A DNA stretch of 64,000 bases. Source: Methylocystis echinoides (GTDB lineage Bacteria; Pseudomonadota; Alphaproteobacteria; Rhizobiales; Beijerinckiaceae). This document shows, piece by piece, positions 35,292-45,565 of this stretch. A program made the translations under genes and the position numbers. The first letter of the stretch is position 1, and every line of letters starts with the position of its first letter. Location of the stretch: positions 1,688,501 through 1,752,500 of the forward strand of contig NZ_CP156084.1 of the NCBI RefSeq assembly GCF_040687965.1, written 5' to 3'. The notes beneath the pieces are model-generated. The model did not search any database and was not told the DNA's origin. It saw only the letters and a list, made by a program, of their open reading frames with translations.

Positions 35292-36617
35292 TTGCAGCAG
35301 ACTCGAAAGATTTTCGTCTTCGTGATGGCGGGGCAACTCCTCGCCGGCGCCGCGAACGCCGAGGACCGCGCGCCCGGCAAAGACGGTCCTGCGCCCGAGG
35401 CGGCCTCTCTGCTCAAGCGAAAATCCTTCGCCGACGCACCCGACGGTCCCAAGGCGCTGCTGCGCCGGTACGGGGTCGACGCCGACGTCTGGGTCACGCA
35501 ATTTTTCCAGGGGATCGCGGCGGGAGGCAATAACGGCGTCTCGCGCTACGGCGGCAAAGTCGACGGCTTCCTGAAGATCGACGCGGAAAAGCTCGGCCTG
35601 TGGCGGGGTCTGCGGATCAGCGCGCAATACGAGCATTACTTCGGGCTCAACATCAACAACAAGGACTTCGCCCTCGTCCCGGTGAACGCCGCGCAGGCGT
35701 TCATCGCGAACGACAATTACCATTCGGCGCTGTCGCTCGTCGTGACGCAGCAGTTGAGTCAGCAACTCTCGCTCAGCGTCGGCAAGTTCAACACCATGAC
35801 CCTCGCCGCGCAGACGCCGCTGATCGGCGGCGGCGGTCTCGACACCTTCATGAACCGCGCCTTCGCCCTGCCGTCGACCGGCATCGGCGTCGCGTCGCCA
35901 GGCACGGTCGCCGACCGGCTGATCGTGTCGCCGCCTTACATTCTCGGTGGAATCGCGACGCTGAAGACGGATTTTGCGACCGCGACGCTCGTCTTCGCCG
36001 ATCCGCGCAACGCCGCGAATCCGCGCGTCCTCCAGCGCCCCTTCGAGCGCGGCGTCGGCGTCGTCGGGGGCGTCACCGTGCCGATCGAGATCGGCGGGCT
36101 GCGCGGCTTTCATACGATTCGCGGCGGTTACAGCAATGCGCGCGGCTTCGACCTCGAGGAAACGGACGATCTCAGGGCGCGGCTGATCGCGCGTCAGCCC
36201 GTGACCAAGAAAGGGTTCTGGCTCGCGTCCTACGCGGTCCAGCAATATCTCGTGGCGAGCCCCGACAACCCCTCGGTCGGCTGGGGCCTCTTCGGCCTGG
36301 CGACTCTCTCGGACGGCAATCCGAACCCCGTGCGCTGGAGCGCGCTCGCCGGGCTCGCCGGCAATAATCTGCTGCCGGGCCGAGCCGACGATCAATGGGG
36401 CGTCGGCTTCTTCCATTATGGGCTGACGACGCCACTGCTCGCCGGCCTCGCCGAGCGGCGCATCTATCGGCGCAGCGAAGGCGGGATCGAGGCCTTCTAC
36501 AACTGGGCGATCACGCCGTGGGTGCGCCTTTCGGGCGATCTCCAGGTGGTGGAGCCGTGGAATGCGCTACGGCCGCGCGCAACCTTTATGGCGCTGCGGC
36601 TGCAGACGCGGTTTTAG
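35292..36617 (+). CDS. OprB-like carbohydrate-selective porin
   Basis: 441 residues. An N-terminal signal peptide (RKIFVFVMAGQLLAGAANA) needs a TTG start at 35292; the next ATG (35325) would remove its basic part. The mature protein shows alternating amphipathic strands, a Phe at the C-terminus (LRLQTRF) as in outer-membrane barrels, and family segments such as VGKFNTMTL, DTFMNRAF, and GWGLFGLATLSDGNPNP. OprB-like porins pass sugars and other small solutes; the substrate is not shown. No transporter genes are adjacent. Confidence 0.82.
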   Translation: MQQTRKIFVFVMAGQLLAGAANAEDRAPGKDGPAPEAASLLKRKSFADAPDGPKALLRRYGVDADVWVTQFFQGIAAGGNNGVSRYGGKVDGFLKIDAEKLGLWRGLRISAQYEHYFGLNINNKDFALVPVNAAQAFIANDNYHSALSLVVTQQLSQQLSLSVGKFNTMTLAAQTPLIGGGGLDTFMNRAFALPSTGIGVASPGTVADRLIVSPPYILGGIATLKTDFATATLVFADPRNAANPRVLQRPFERGVGVVGGVTVPIEIGGLRGFHTIRGGYSNARGFDLEETDDLRARLIARQPVTKKGFWLASYAVQQYLVASPDNPSVGWGLFGLATLSDGNPNPVRWSALAGLAGNNLLPGRADDQWGVGFFHYGLTTPLLAGLAERRIYRRSEGGIEAFYNWAITPWVRLSGDLQVVEPWNALRPRATFMALRLQTRF

Positions 36618-36660
36618 TTCCAGGGCGCGGTGCCCGCCCCGTCGCCGCGTCGCGCCGACT

Positions 36661-36680
36661 CCCTCCCCGCGAGGGGAGGG
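36661..36680. repeat. CCCTCCCC/GGGGAGGG palindrome between convergent genes
   Basis: A perfect 8-bp stem with loop GCGA between the porin gene and leuA. Similar CCCTC-type palindromes are common dispersed elements, and a related one lies at 60838-60863. It could also end transcription from both sides. Confidence 0.5.
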
Positions 36681-36710
36681 GCTCGAACGCAGAGATGACA
36701 ATGGGCCGCG

Positions 36711-38279
<1,569 letters not shown>

Positions 38280-38301
38280 GTCGGAAACTTTCTGAAAGCT
38301 G

Positions 38302-38360
38302 CTCGCCCTCGAAGGGCCTGATGGTTTCTCGTCTTTAAATCCCCTGAAGGCCTGGGCGAG
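38302..38360 (-). promoter_or_regulatory. Possible leuA attenuator (mutually exclusive stems)
   Basis: Between the leader stop and leuA. On the transcript, CTCGCCC (38354-38360) can pair with GGGCGAG (38302-38308), while GCCC-TTCGA-GGGC forms a competing small hairpin using part of the same bases. The arrangement resembles ribosome-controlled attenuation, but there is no perfect T-run, so the mechanism is inferred. Confidence 0.45.
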
Positions 38361-38374
38361 AGCCCTGCGGGCGA

Positions 38375-38494
38375 TCAGGGGCGACGAAGCAGCAGCAGGC
38401 CGGCGAGCGGACGCAGGTCGGGCGTCACGGCGGCGCAAGCGCCGCGCTGTCCACGCGCCTCGACGGCTCTATATGTGGCGTAAGCAACAGCCAC
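38375..38494 (-). CDS. Leucine leader peptide of leuA
   Basis: 39 residues starting at GTG with GAGGA about 11 bases upstream; an internal GTG would give a 17-residue version. The C-terminal end reads LAGLLLLRRP, using CTG CTG CTG CTT in a row, just before the stop and 95 bases before leuA. Leucine codons stacked next to a possible alternative hairpin are the classic pattern for ribosome stalling when charged Leu-tRNA is scarce. Too short for usual gene callers. Confidence 0.65.
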   Translation of the reverse strand: MAVAYATYRAVEARGQRGACAAVTPDLRPLAGLLLLRRP

Positions 38495-38686
38495 GATTCA
38501 CAGTCCTCGCTTAACGGCCAATGGCCGAAATCGCTTCAGGATAAGCAAACGCGTGGCCGCGCGCAAGCCAAGGCCGGCGGCGCAACGGGTGCATCCCCGA
38601 GCGCCGCAAGGTTAACGAAAGTTAAGCCGGACTGCATTCGTTTTTTTACATTTTCGTCGGTTTGGGGCTCTTGCCCAAAGCGCCGA

Positions 38687-39229
38687 ATGAGCCCTAACAT
38701 CATCCCTATGGTTAAAACCGCTTTCTCCATTCGCCACGCTCGACCCGGCGACGCCGAGGAAATCGCTCGCGTCCACGACGCCTCCTGGCGCGACGCCTAT
38801 CGTGGCGTCATCCCGGGCGTCGAACTCGAGCGCATGATTGCGCGGCGGGGGCCGAGGTGGTGGCATTCGGCGATCGTGCGCGGCACGGGACTGCTGGTCC
38901 TCGACTGTGACAAGCGGATCGGCGGCTATTCGACCTATGGGCGCAATCGCGTGCCGTCCATGCCCTATTCGGGCGAGATTTTCGAACTTTATCTTGCGCC
39001 CGAATATCAGGGCCTCGGCCTGGGCCGCCGATTATTCGGCGCCGCGCGGCGTGAACTCGCCGAGCACGGTTATCTGTCGACCATCGTCTGGGCGCTCGCC
39101 GACAATGAGAAGGCGCTCGCCTTCTATCGCAGCCTCGGCGGCCAGACCGTGCGGCGGGCGGAGGAGCGCTTCGGCTCCGACATGCTGACCCGCGTCGCCT
39201 TCGGCTTCGTCTCGGCGCCCGTGCGGTAA
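38687..39229 (+). CDS. GNAT family N-acetyltransferase
   Basis: 180 residues (ATG 38708 would give 173). Acetyl-CoA-binding motif A: LYLAPEYQGLGLGRRLFGAA; C-terminal motif ALADNEKALAFYRSLGG. N-terminal IRHARPGDAEEIARVHDASW is standard for the family. Substrate not predictable. Divergent from leuA across about 190 bases, convergent with the lytic transglycosylase gene (9-base gap). Confidence 0.85.
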   Translation: MSPNIIPMVKTAFSIRHARPGDAEEIARVHDASWRDAYRGVIPGVELERMIARRGPRWWHSAIVRGTGLLVLDCDKRIGGYSTYGRNRVPSMPYSGEIFELYLAPEYQGLGLGRRLFGAARRELAEHGYLSTIVWALADNEKALAFYRSLGGQTVRRAEERFGSDMLTRVAFGFVSAPVR

Positions 39230-39238
39230 CCGGCCGCC

Positions 39239-40444
39239 TTAGCCGCCGCGCAGCCGCAAGAGAATCTCCTTGGTCGCAAAGCCGTCTGCCGGCTGAATGC
39301 CTTCCGCGAGTTGAAAGGCGTGCACGGCGTTGCGGCTGGTTCGGCCGAGCTTCCCGTCGATCGTCCCGTGGTAATGGCCCTTCTCGGTGAGCAATTGTTG
39401 CATGGCCTTGACGTCGGCGGTCGAGAGCGGGGCGACCCGCGGCCAGGGGGCGAGCGGAATGTCGCGGCCCGCGATGCGCTCGGCGAGGACCGCGACCGAC
39501 ATGGCGTAGGCGTCGGAGGTGTTGTACTGGCGGATGACCTCGAAATTATCCGAAATCAAGAAGGCCGGCCCGCGCGCGCCGGCGGGGAGATAGAGGCTCG
39601 CCGCGCCGCTCGCCGGCAGCGCGGCGCCGTCGGCGCGCATGACGCCGAGCGCGCGCCAGCGCGGGAAGTCGAGATCGAAAGCGGCGTAGTCGAAGGCGTC
39701 CGGCAGCCGCACCTCCGTCACCGCCGGCAGCCCCGCGGCCCAGCCTGATTTGGCCAAGAAATTGGCGATGCTCGCGACGGAATCCGCATGCGAGCGCCAA
39801 ATGTCCGGCGCGCCCGTCCCCGCGTCGCTCTCGGCGTATTTGAGATAGGCCGAAGGCATGAACTGCGGCTGGCCCATGGCGCCCGCCCACGAGCCCCGCA
39901 ACTGGCCGCGCGTCGCATAGCCCTTTTCGAGCATGACGAGCGCGGCGACGAATTCCTCGATGAAGGTCTCGGCGCGGTGGCCTTTCCAGGCGAGCGTCGC
40001 CAGCACCTTCAGCGCGTCGGCCCCGCCCGTCGCGACGCCGAAATTACTCTCGACGCCGAGGATGGCGACGATGATCTCGCCCGGGACGCCGTGGCGGTCC
40101 GTCGCTCGCCGCAACGGGCCCGCAAGTTCGGCGGCGACCGACTGGCCGCGCGCGACGCGACCATTTGTCACTGAGGCGGCGAGATAGGCGGGAATGGAAA
40201 TCGTGAATTCCGCCTGCGCCTTTGGTTTGGCGAGGACGCCGGGCTCCGGCGCGAGGCCCGAGACCGCCGACTCGAAGGTCTCCCGCGAGACGCCGGCCGC
40301 CTGCGCCGACGGCCATAATCCTTCAACGAATGCGCTGAAATCCGCGCCGCGCGCCGGCCAGGCGGCGGTCAGGAGAGCCAGCGAGAGGCCCCGCAAGGCG
40401 GCGCGCCGATCCGTGAGAAGGCCCGTAGAGCTGTTTTTTGTCAT
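39239..40444 (-). CDS. Lytic murein transglycosylase (MltB-like) with peptidoglycan-binding domain
   Basis: 401 residues. The N-terminus DRRAALRGLSLALLTAAWPARGAD looks like a Tat-type or ordinary signal sequence. SLT family 3 domain with ILGVESNFGVATGG (catalytic Glu) and GSWAGAMGQPQFMPSAYLKY; a C-terminal PG_binding_1 domain VKAMQQLLTEKGHYHGTIDG. Cleaves glycan strands in the periplasm, forming 1,6-anhydro ends. Divergent from irr across about 120 bases. Confidence 0.88.
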   Translation of the reverse strand: MTKNSSTGLLTDRRAALRGLSLALLTAAWPARGADFSAFVEGLWPSAQAAGVSRETFESAVSGLAPEPGVLAKPKAQAEFTISIPAYLAASVTNGRVARGQSVAAELAGPLRRATDRHGVPGEIIVAILGVESNFGVATGGADALKVLATLAWKGHRAETFIEEFVAALVMLEKGYATRGQLRGSWAGAMGQPQFMPSAYLKYAESDAGTGAPDIWRSHADSVASIANFLAKSGWAAGLPAVTEVRLPDAFDYAAFDLDFPRWRALGVMRADGAALPASGAASLYLPAGARGPAFLISDNFEVIRQYNTSDAYAMSVAVLAERIAGRDIPLAPWPRVAPLSTADVKAMQQLLTEKGHYHGTIDGKLGRTSRNAVHAFQLAEGIQPADGFATKEILLRLRGG

Positions 40445-40489
40445 GGCCTTAACGACGCTCTTGTTTGGAAATCTTTCACTTTGCGGCAT

Positions 40490-40518
40490 TTGACAGCGCC
40501 GCTGCGCTGCCGTCTACT
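40490..40518 (+). promoter_or_regulatory. Possible sigma70-type promoter of irr
   Basis: TTGACA (40490-40495), a 17-base spacer and TCTACT (40513-40518, four of six matches to TATAAT), about 50 bases before the irr start codon. No clear ICE-type operator was recognised. Confidence 0.4.
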
Positions 40519-40567
40519 GAACTTCAAGAGTTTTTCAAGGGGCGAGACCTCTCGCATTGGACCTTCT

Positions 40568-41041
40568 ATGACGCATCAGCCCACTGGCAGAAGCTTCGAT
40601 CATTCCCGTCGTTTGCGCGAGCAGCCCGCCGGCGTGCCGGTCGACCCCAAGACGCGTCTGCGCAACGCCGGCCTGCGTCCGACGGTGCAGCGGCTGGCGC
40701 TCAGCAAGCTGCTGTTCGGCAAGGGCGACCGCCACGTCAGCGCCGAGGCGCTGCACGCCGAGGCCCGCGAAGCCGGCCTCACCATGTCGCTCTCGACCGT
40801 CTATAATACGCTGAACCAGTTCGCCGAGGCGGGGCTTCTGCGCGAGATTGCGGTGCAGGGCCCGCGCACCTATTTTCACACCCGCACCTCGCCGCACCAT
40901 CACTTCATGGACGAAGCGACGGGCCGCATGTTCGACGCCGCCGACGGCTCGGTCGAATTCACCCGCCTCCCGGCCCCGCCCGAGGGCATGGAAATCGTCG
41001 GCTGCGACGTGATCATCCGCATCCGCCCGAAGAAGGGGTGA
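40568..41041 (+). CDS. irr: Irr-like Fur-family iron/heme response regulator
   Basis: 157 residues. Fur fold: winged helix with LRPTVQRLALSKLLFG and STVYNTLNQFAEAGLLRE, then TSPHHHFMDEATGRMFDAADG. The His-rich HHH motif is the conserved heme-binding site of Irr, which represses heme synthesis and controls iron uptake in Rhizobiales; the metal-site pattern of true Fur (HxHxH and Cys pairs) is not complete. The N-terminus of about 30 residues is charged. The stop overlaps the GTG start of a membrane-protein gene (GTGA). Confidence 0.85.
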   Translation: MTHQPTGRSFDHSRRLREQPAGVPVDPKTRLRNAGLRPTVQRLALSKLLFGKGDRHVSAEALHAEAREAGLTMSLSTVYNTLNQFAEAGLLREIAVQGPRTYFHTRTSPHHHFMDEATGRMFDAADGSVEFTRLPAPPEGMEIVGCDVIIRIRPKKG

Positions 41042-41433
41042 GCGGCGACGCGGAGGCCAGCGGCAAGGCGGAGCGCCTCGCCCGGAAGATCTGGCTTCTC
41101 TACGCCATCGCGACAATCACGGCCGCGCTCGTTTTGTTAGCAATCTACGTCAACGCCTATGACGACTACGATGTGGGCGAGCGACTTCGCGGCCTCGGGC
41201 GTTTTACGCGCCGCGCCATGCTGATTCTGTCCTTTCCGATTTCACTGCCCGCGGGCGCGCTGGCGGCGGGCCCGCTCAGCGGCGCCTTTGGCTGCGGCGA
41301 CGACAACGAGCCCTGCGCAATTTTCGTCATCTGGCAGACGCTGTTCGTGGCGCTGGCGGCGCAGATCGTCTTGCTGCGGTTGGCGATCGGGCGGCGATGG
41401 CGGCAGCGTCCGGAAACTCGGCCGACCTCCTGA
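41038..41433 (+). CDS. Small membrane protein coupled to irr
   Basis: 131 residues starting at GTG that overlaps the irr stop. Three hydrophobic segments (~16-38, 60-80 and 96-117) with an acidic patch YDDYDVGERL between the first two and two Cys in FGCGDDNEPC. Function unknown. Coupling to irr hints at a link to iron or heme, but nothing in the sequence proves it. Followed by two facing dispersed repeats. Confidence 0.55.
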   Translation: MSGDAEASGKAERLARKIWLLYAIATITAALVLLAIYVNAYDDYDVGERLRGLGRFTRRAMLILSFPISLPAGALAAGPLSGAFGCGDDNEPCAIFVIWQTLFVALAAQIVLLRLAIGRRWRQRPETRPTS

Positions 41434-41453
41434 TGGAAGACGCCCGGTCTGCG

Positions 41454-41496
41454 TCACGCTTCGAGACGCCTGCTGCGCAAGCTCCTCAGCATGAGG
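41454..41496 (-). repeat. Dispersed palindromic repeat, copy 1
   Basis: On the minus strand it reads CCTCATGCTGAGGAGC...GGCGTCTCGAAGCGTGA. It shares the frame CCTCATnnTGAGGAGC-N-GGCGTCnCGAA with copy 2 at 41527-41571, in the opposite direction. This type of element is widespread between genes in Hyphomicrobiales. Confidence 0.7.
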
Positions 41497-41526
41497 GTCT
41501 CCTTTACGACGGGCCAAAAACTCAGG

Positions 41527-41571
41527 CCTCATCGTGAGGAGCCGCCGAAGGCGGCGTCCCGAAGGACGAGG
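41527..41571 (+). repeat. Dispersed palindromic repeat, copy 2
   Basis: CCTCATCGTGAGGAGCCGCC...GGCGGCGTCCCGAAGGACGAGG; contains the inner stem GCCGCC/GGCGGC and an outer CCTC/GAGG pairing. It faces copy 1 across 30 bases, between the convergent membrane-protein and galU genes. Confidence 0.7.
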
Positions 41572-41633
41572 CCGCCTCGCAGGCGTGTCAACAAGCTGAG
41601 GGCGGCGGCGGCGAACGCTCCGCCCTTTCCCTC

Positions 41634-42518
41634 TCACCCCAGAAGCTTCTTCAATTCCGCCTTGAGCCCCTCCGCCACATCCGGCCGCGCCAGCCCGAAG
41701 GCGACGTTGGCGGCGAGGAAGCCGAGCTTGGAGCCCGTGTCATAGGTGCGGCCGTCGAAACGCACGCCATGGAAGGGGCGCTCTTTGGCGAGGTGGATCA
41801 TGGCGTCGGTCAATTGGATTTCGCCGCCCGCGCCCTTCTCGCCCTTTTCGAGCAGCGCGAAAATCTCGGGCTCCAGAATATAGCGTCCCGAAATGATGAA
41901 ATTGCTCGGCGCCGTCCCCTGCGGGGGCTTCTCGACCATGCCGGTGATTTCAAAGGTCGCGCCATAGTCCTTGCCCTTGGCGACGATGCCGTATTGATGC
42001 GTCTCCTCGGGCTTCACTTCCTCGACGGCGATGATGTTGCCGCCATGCTTTTCATAGGCCTCGACGGCCTGGGCGAGGCAGCGCGCCGTCTGACCAGGGG
42101 CGGGGAGGGTGATCATGTCGGGGAGCAGCACGGCGAAAGGCTCGTCGCCGATGATCTCGCGCGCGCACCAGACGGCGTGGCCGAGGCCGAGCGGCGCCTG
42201 CTGGCGGGTGAAGCTCGTGGCGCCGGCCTTCGGCAGGTCCGCCATCAGCGCTTCATATTCCTTGGTCTTGTTGCGGCGCTTGAGCGTGTCCTCGAGCTCA
42301 TAGGCCATGTCGAAATGATCTTCGATCATCCCCTTGCCACGCCCGGTCACAAAGACAAAATGCTCGATGCCGGCCTCGCGCGCTTCGTCGACGACATGCT
42401 GCACGACGGGGCGGTCCACGACCGTGAGCATCTCCTTGGGCACAGCCTTGGTCGCCGGAAGGAATCGCGTGCCGAGTCCGGCGACAGGAAAGACAGCCTT
42501 GCGAATGCGCTTGGTCAT
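41634..42518 (-). CDS. galU: UTP-glucose-1-phosphate uridylyltransferase
   Basis: 294 residues, normal length. Nucleotide-binding signature [18 protein letters not shown] at the N-terminus, later GYxI-like [31 protein letters not shown] and [20 protein letters not shown]. Makes UDP-glucose for exopolysaccharide, LPS and trehalose or glycogen routes. Divergent from galE across 125 bases, so the pair supplies UDP-glucose and UDP-galactose. Confidence 0.95.
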   Translation of the reverse strand: MTKRIRKAVFPVAGLGTRFLPATKAVPKEMLTVVDRPVVQHVVDEAREAGIEHFVFVTGRGKGMIEDHFDMAYELEDTLKRRNKTKEYEALMADLPKAGATSFTRQQAPLGLGHAVWCAREIIGDEPFAVLLPDMITLPAPGQTARCLAQAVEAYEKHGGNIIAVEEVKPEETHQYGIVAKGKDYGATFEITGMVEKPPQGTAPSNFIISGRYILEPEIFALLEKGEKGAGGEIQLTDAMIHLAKERPFHGVRFDGRTYDTGSKLGFLAANVAFGLARPDVAEGLKAELKKLLG

Positions 42519-42643
42519 GAGGGTCCGTTTCAAGTGACGTTTCAACGAGCCTTACCCGGCCTGGGCCGGCGGGCGCGACTTTAGACCTAAATTTGGCGAG
42601 TGCGGCGTTAATTTGGCGCGCCTTCGGGCGGGAAAGGGTTCAA

Positions 42644-43630
42644 ATGGCGATTTTGGTGACCGGCGGCGCCGGCTATATCGGCAGCCACACGGTGCTCGAA
42701 CTCATCGATGCGGGCGAACAGCCGGTCGTTCTTGACGATCTCTCGACCGGCTTCCGCTGGGCCGTGCCGGAGGGCGTGCCGCTCTTCATCGGCGACGACG
42801 GCGACGAGGCGCTCATCGCCGACATCATCGCCCGCCACGACATTAAAGCCATCATCCATTTCGCGGCGAAGATCGTGGTGCCGGAATCGGTCGCCGACCC
42901 CTTAGGCTATTATCTCAACAATACCGCCAAGGCGCGCAATCTCATTGCGACGGCGGTCGCCTCCAAGGTCAAGCATTTCATCTTCTCCTCGACCGCGGCG
43001 GTCTATGGCGATCCCGACGAATTGCCGGTGACGGAGGACGCCACGCTCAAGCCCGTCTCGCCCTATGGCCGCTCCAAGCTCATGGTCGAGTGGATGCTGG
43101 AGGACGTGGCGCGCGCCCATGACCTCGCTTATGTCGTGCTGCGCTATTTCAACGTCGCGGGCGCCGATCCGAAGGGCCGCTCCGGCCAGTCGACGCCGAA
43201 CGCCACCCATCTCATCAAGGTCGCGGCGCAGACCGCGCTCGGCAAGCGCGACCGAATGCAGGTGTTCGGGACGGATTATCCGACGCCCGACGGCACCTGC
43301 GTTCGCGATTATATTCAGGTCACCGACCTCGCCCGCGCGCATCTCGACGCGCTCAGGCATCTGCGCGGCGGCGGCGAAAGCCTCATCGCCAATTGCGGCT
43401 ATGCGCACGGCTTCTCGGTGCTCGAAGTCATCGAGGCGGTCAAGCGCGTGTCGGGCGTGGATTTTACGGTCGACTACGCGCCGCGCCGCCCCGGCGATCC
43501 GGCGGCCATTGTCGCCTCCAACGCGCGCGCCCGCGACATCCTCGGCTGGACGCCCCAACACGACAATCTCGACGAGATCGTCCGACAGGCGCTCCACTGG
43601 GAGAAGCGGCTGAGCGGAACGTCCGCGTGA
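42644..43630 (+). CDS. galE: UDP-glucose 4-epimerase
   Basis: 328 residues. Extended SDR family: Rossmann motif TGGAGYIGSHT, SSTAAVYGDP (Ser) and SPYGRSKLMVEW (catalytic Tyr and Lys), then RYFNVAGADPKG and CVRDYIQVTDLARAH. Interconverts UDP-glucose and UDP-galactose. Starts at the ATG that gives the standard MAILVTGGAGYIG N-terminus. Its stop is three bases from that of a convergent small gene. Confidence 0.95.
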   Translation: MAILVTGGAGYIGSHTVLELIDAGEQPVVLDDLSTGFRWAVPEGVPLFIGDDGDEALIADIIARHDIKAIIHFAAKIVVPESVADPLGYYLNNTAKARNLIATAVASKVKHFIFSSTAAVYGDPDELPVTEDATLKPVSPYGRSKLMVEWMLEDVARAHDLAYVVLRYFNVAGADPKGRSGQSTPNATHLIKVAAQTALGKRDRMQVFGTDYPTPDGTCVRDYIQVTDLARAHLDALRHLRGGGESLIANCGYAHGFSVLEVIEAVKRVSGVDFTVDYAPRRPGDPAAIVASNARARDILGWTPQHDNLDEIVRQALHWEKRLSGTSA

Positions 43631-43633
43631 GGC

Positions 43634-43915
43634 TCAGGCGCGTCTGAGGATTGGGACAGGCCTCGCCGCGCGCCGCGCGTCGACCTCTTCCTTGGCGGCG
43701 CGGTCGATCAGCGACACCGAGGGGCGCTCCAGGATCAGCCGCCTCAGCTCCTCGGCCACCTGCCGCGCAGCCTCGCGCATCTCCTCGGGAAGCCGCCGGT
43801 TTTCCGACAGATAGCTCGCTTCGAGCAGCTTGAGACGGAGCACCGCCGGCCCGGCGGCCTCGAGAAATTCGCGGTCGGCGAATCCCAACTGGGACAAAAT
43901 GTCTTTTGCCCGCAT
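43634..43915 (-). CDS. Small helical protein of unknown function
   Basis: 93 residues from MRAKDILSQLGFADREFLE. Predominantly helical and charged, with Arg/Glu-rich amphipathic stretches (LPEEMREAARQVAEELRR) that could form a coiled coil. No known family. Ends nearly flush with galE. The longer frame to 43969 is less likely. Confidence 0.55.
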   Translation of the reverse strand: MRAKDILSQLGFADREFLEAAGPAVLRLKLLEASYLSENRRLPEEMREAARQVAEELRRLILERPSVSLIDRAAKEEVDARRAARPVPILRRA

Positions 43916-44011
43916 GACAATCCTCGCATGGCGTCTCTCCTTCCCAAATGGGAGGGCCATCATGAACATGACGCACGAGTCGAAGATTGCGGCGCAGCTC
44001 TGGCGCGAAGC

Positions 44012-45505
44012 TTATGCTTTGCCATTCGTCCCCAGCCTGTCGACAATGGTTTTCAAAGTCTTCAGCCGGGCGAATTTCTTGTCATTGGCTTCGACCAGCG
44101 TCCAGGGCGCGTGGCGCGAGCTGGTGCGGTCGACCATGTCGGTCATCGCCGCTTCGTACAGCGCCCATTTCTCGCGGTTGCGCCAATCCTCCGGCGTCAG
44201 CTTGTAGCGCTTGAAGGGCTTGGCCTCGCGGTCCTGGAACCGGCGCAGCTGTTCGTCGGCGGAGATGGCGAGCCAGAATTTCATGACGACATAACCGTTG
44301 TCATGGAGCTCGCGCTCGAAGTCGTTGATCTCCTGATAGGCGCGCATCCAGTCTTCCGTCGCGGCGAAGCCCTCGACGCGTTCGACGAGCACGCGCCCAT
44401 ACCAGCTGCGGTCGAAAATCGCGACGTCGCCGCGCCGCGGGACGTTGCGCCAGAACCGCCACAGATAGGGGCGCGCCCGCTCCTCGTCTGTCGGGGCGGA
44501 GACGCCATGCACGCGGAAGCGGCGCGGGTCGAGCGCCTCCCGCACGCGCCGGATGGCGCCGCCCTTTCCGGCGGCGTCATTGCCCTCGAAGACGATGACG
44601 AGGCCGCGACTGTCGAAGCTCTTCGCCGTCGTCGCCTCGGTGAGGCGCTGCTGCAGCGCCCGCAGCTCCTGTGAATAGCTCGCCGGGTCAGCGGCCTGCG
44701 TCAGGTCGAGCGCCCCGACGAGGCTGGGCTTGGGCAGATCGTTGGCCGGCGCGGCGATCGCCAGCGTGCGGGGCGAGGGCGGCGCGTCGGTCGCCGCGCG
44801 GGTCAAGGTTTGAAGCAGCAGATCGCCGACGGCGGCGTCGCGATAGAGCGGATCGGCGGCCGGCACGACGGCCCAGGGCGCGTCGCCGGTCGAGGTGCGT
44901 TCGATCATCTCGAGCGCCGCCTCGGCAAGCTTGGCGATGTCTCTCGCGCTGTCGAATTCGTCCCACTCGACGACCGCCGGCCGGCGCAGCGCGCCATTCC
45001 CCTGCCGCAGCTTCTTCAGGCGCCGCCGTGATTCGGCGAAATCCATATGCAGCCAGATCTTCAAGAGATGCACGCCCTCGTGGCGCAACATCTCCTCCGC
45101 CCGGATCGATTCCTCCAGCGCCTTTTCATAGGCGCTCCTGCCGAGCCGGCCGAGGGCGCGGTTGCGCAAAAGGCGGTGGTGCCAGGAGCCCAGCACGAGG
45201 CCGATGCGTCCCTTGGCGGGGACGTCGCGCCAGTAGCGCCAGGCGCCGGGCCGCGCCCGCTCCTCGTCGGTCGGCCGCCCGTAGGAAAGGGTCTCGACGA
45301 AATGGTCGTCGAGCCAGTCATAAAGTCTGTTGACGATCTCGCCCTTGCCGACCCCGTCGGCGCCGTTCACGAGCACCATGACGGCGGCGTTTTTCCGATC
45401 CGCGACCTCGAATTGCGCATCGAGCAGCTTTTCCCGCAGCCGCGCCTCCGCGTCCTCGAACTCGGTCTTGGTCATGACATGCGGCAAGGAGGCGGATTCG
45501 AACAT
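44012..45505 (-). CDS. pap: Polyphosphate:AMP phosphotransferase (two-domain PPK2)
   Basis: 497 residues, two PPK2 domains in tandem. The C-terminal one is complete: Walker A IVFEGNDAAGKGGAIRRV, lid RARPYLWRFWRNVP, and Walker B FDRSWYGRVLVERVEGF. The N-terminal one keeps GADGVGKGEIVNRL and RARPGAWRYWRDVP but has GSWHHRLLRN in place of the DRSWYGR motif, so it is probably inactive or regulatory. Such proteins phosphorylate AMP to ADP with polyphosphate. Start at MFESASLPHVMTKTE. Lies just before a tRNA gene on the opposite strand. Confidence 0.9.
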   Translation of the reverse strand: MFESASLPHVMTKTEFEDAEARLREKLLDAQFEVADRKNAAVMVLVNGADGVGKGEIVNRLYDWLDDHFVETLSYGRPTDEERARPGAWRYWRDVPAKGRIGLVLGSWHHRLLRNRALGRLGRSAYEKALEESIRAEEMLRHEGVHLLKIWLHMDFAESRRRLKKLRQGNGALRRPAVVEWDEFDSARDIAKLAEAALEMIERTSTGDAPWAVVPAADPLYRDAAVGDLLLQTLTRAATDAPPSPRTLAIAAPANDLPKPSLVGALDLTQAADPASYSQELRALQQRLTEATTAKSFDSRGLVIVFEGNDAAGKGGAIRRVREALDPRRFRVHGVSAPTDEERARPYLWRFWRNVPRRGDVAIFDRSWYGRVLVERVEGFAATEDWMRAYQEINDFERELHDNGYVVMKFWLAISADEQLRRFQDREAKPFKRYKLTPEDWRNREKWALYEAAMTDMVDRTSSRHAPWTLVEANDKKFARLKTLKTIVDRLGTNGKA

Positions 45506-45565
45506 GGCGGCTTCCTGCAATCTAACTTTTCAAACAGGCCCGCTGTGGTAGATGTTTGAGTCGCG

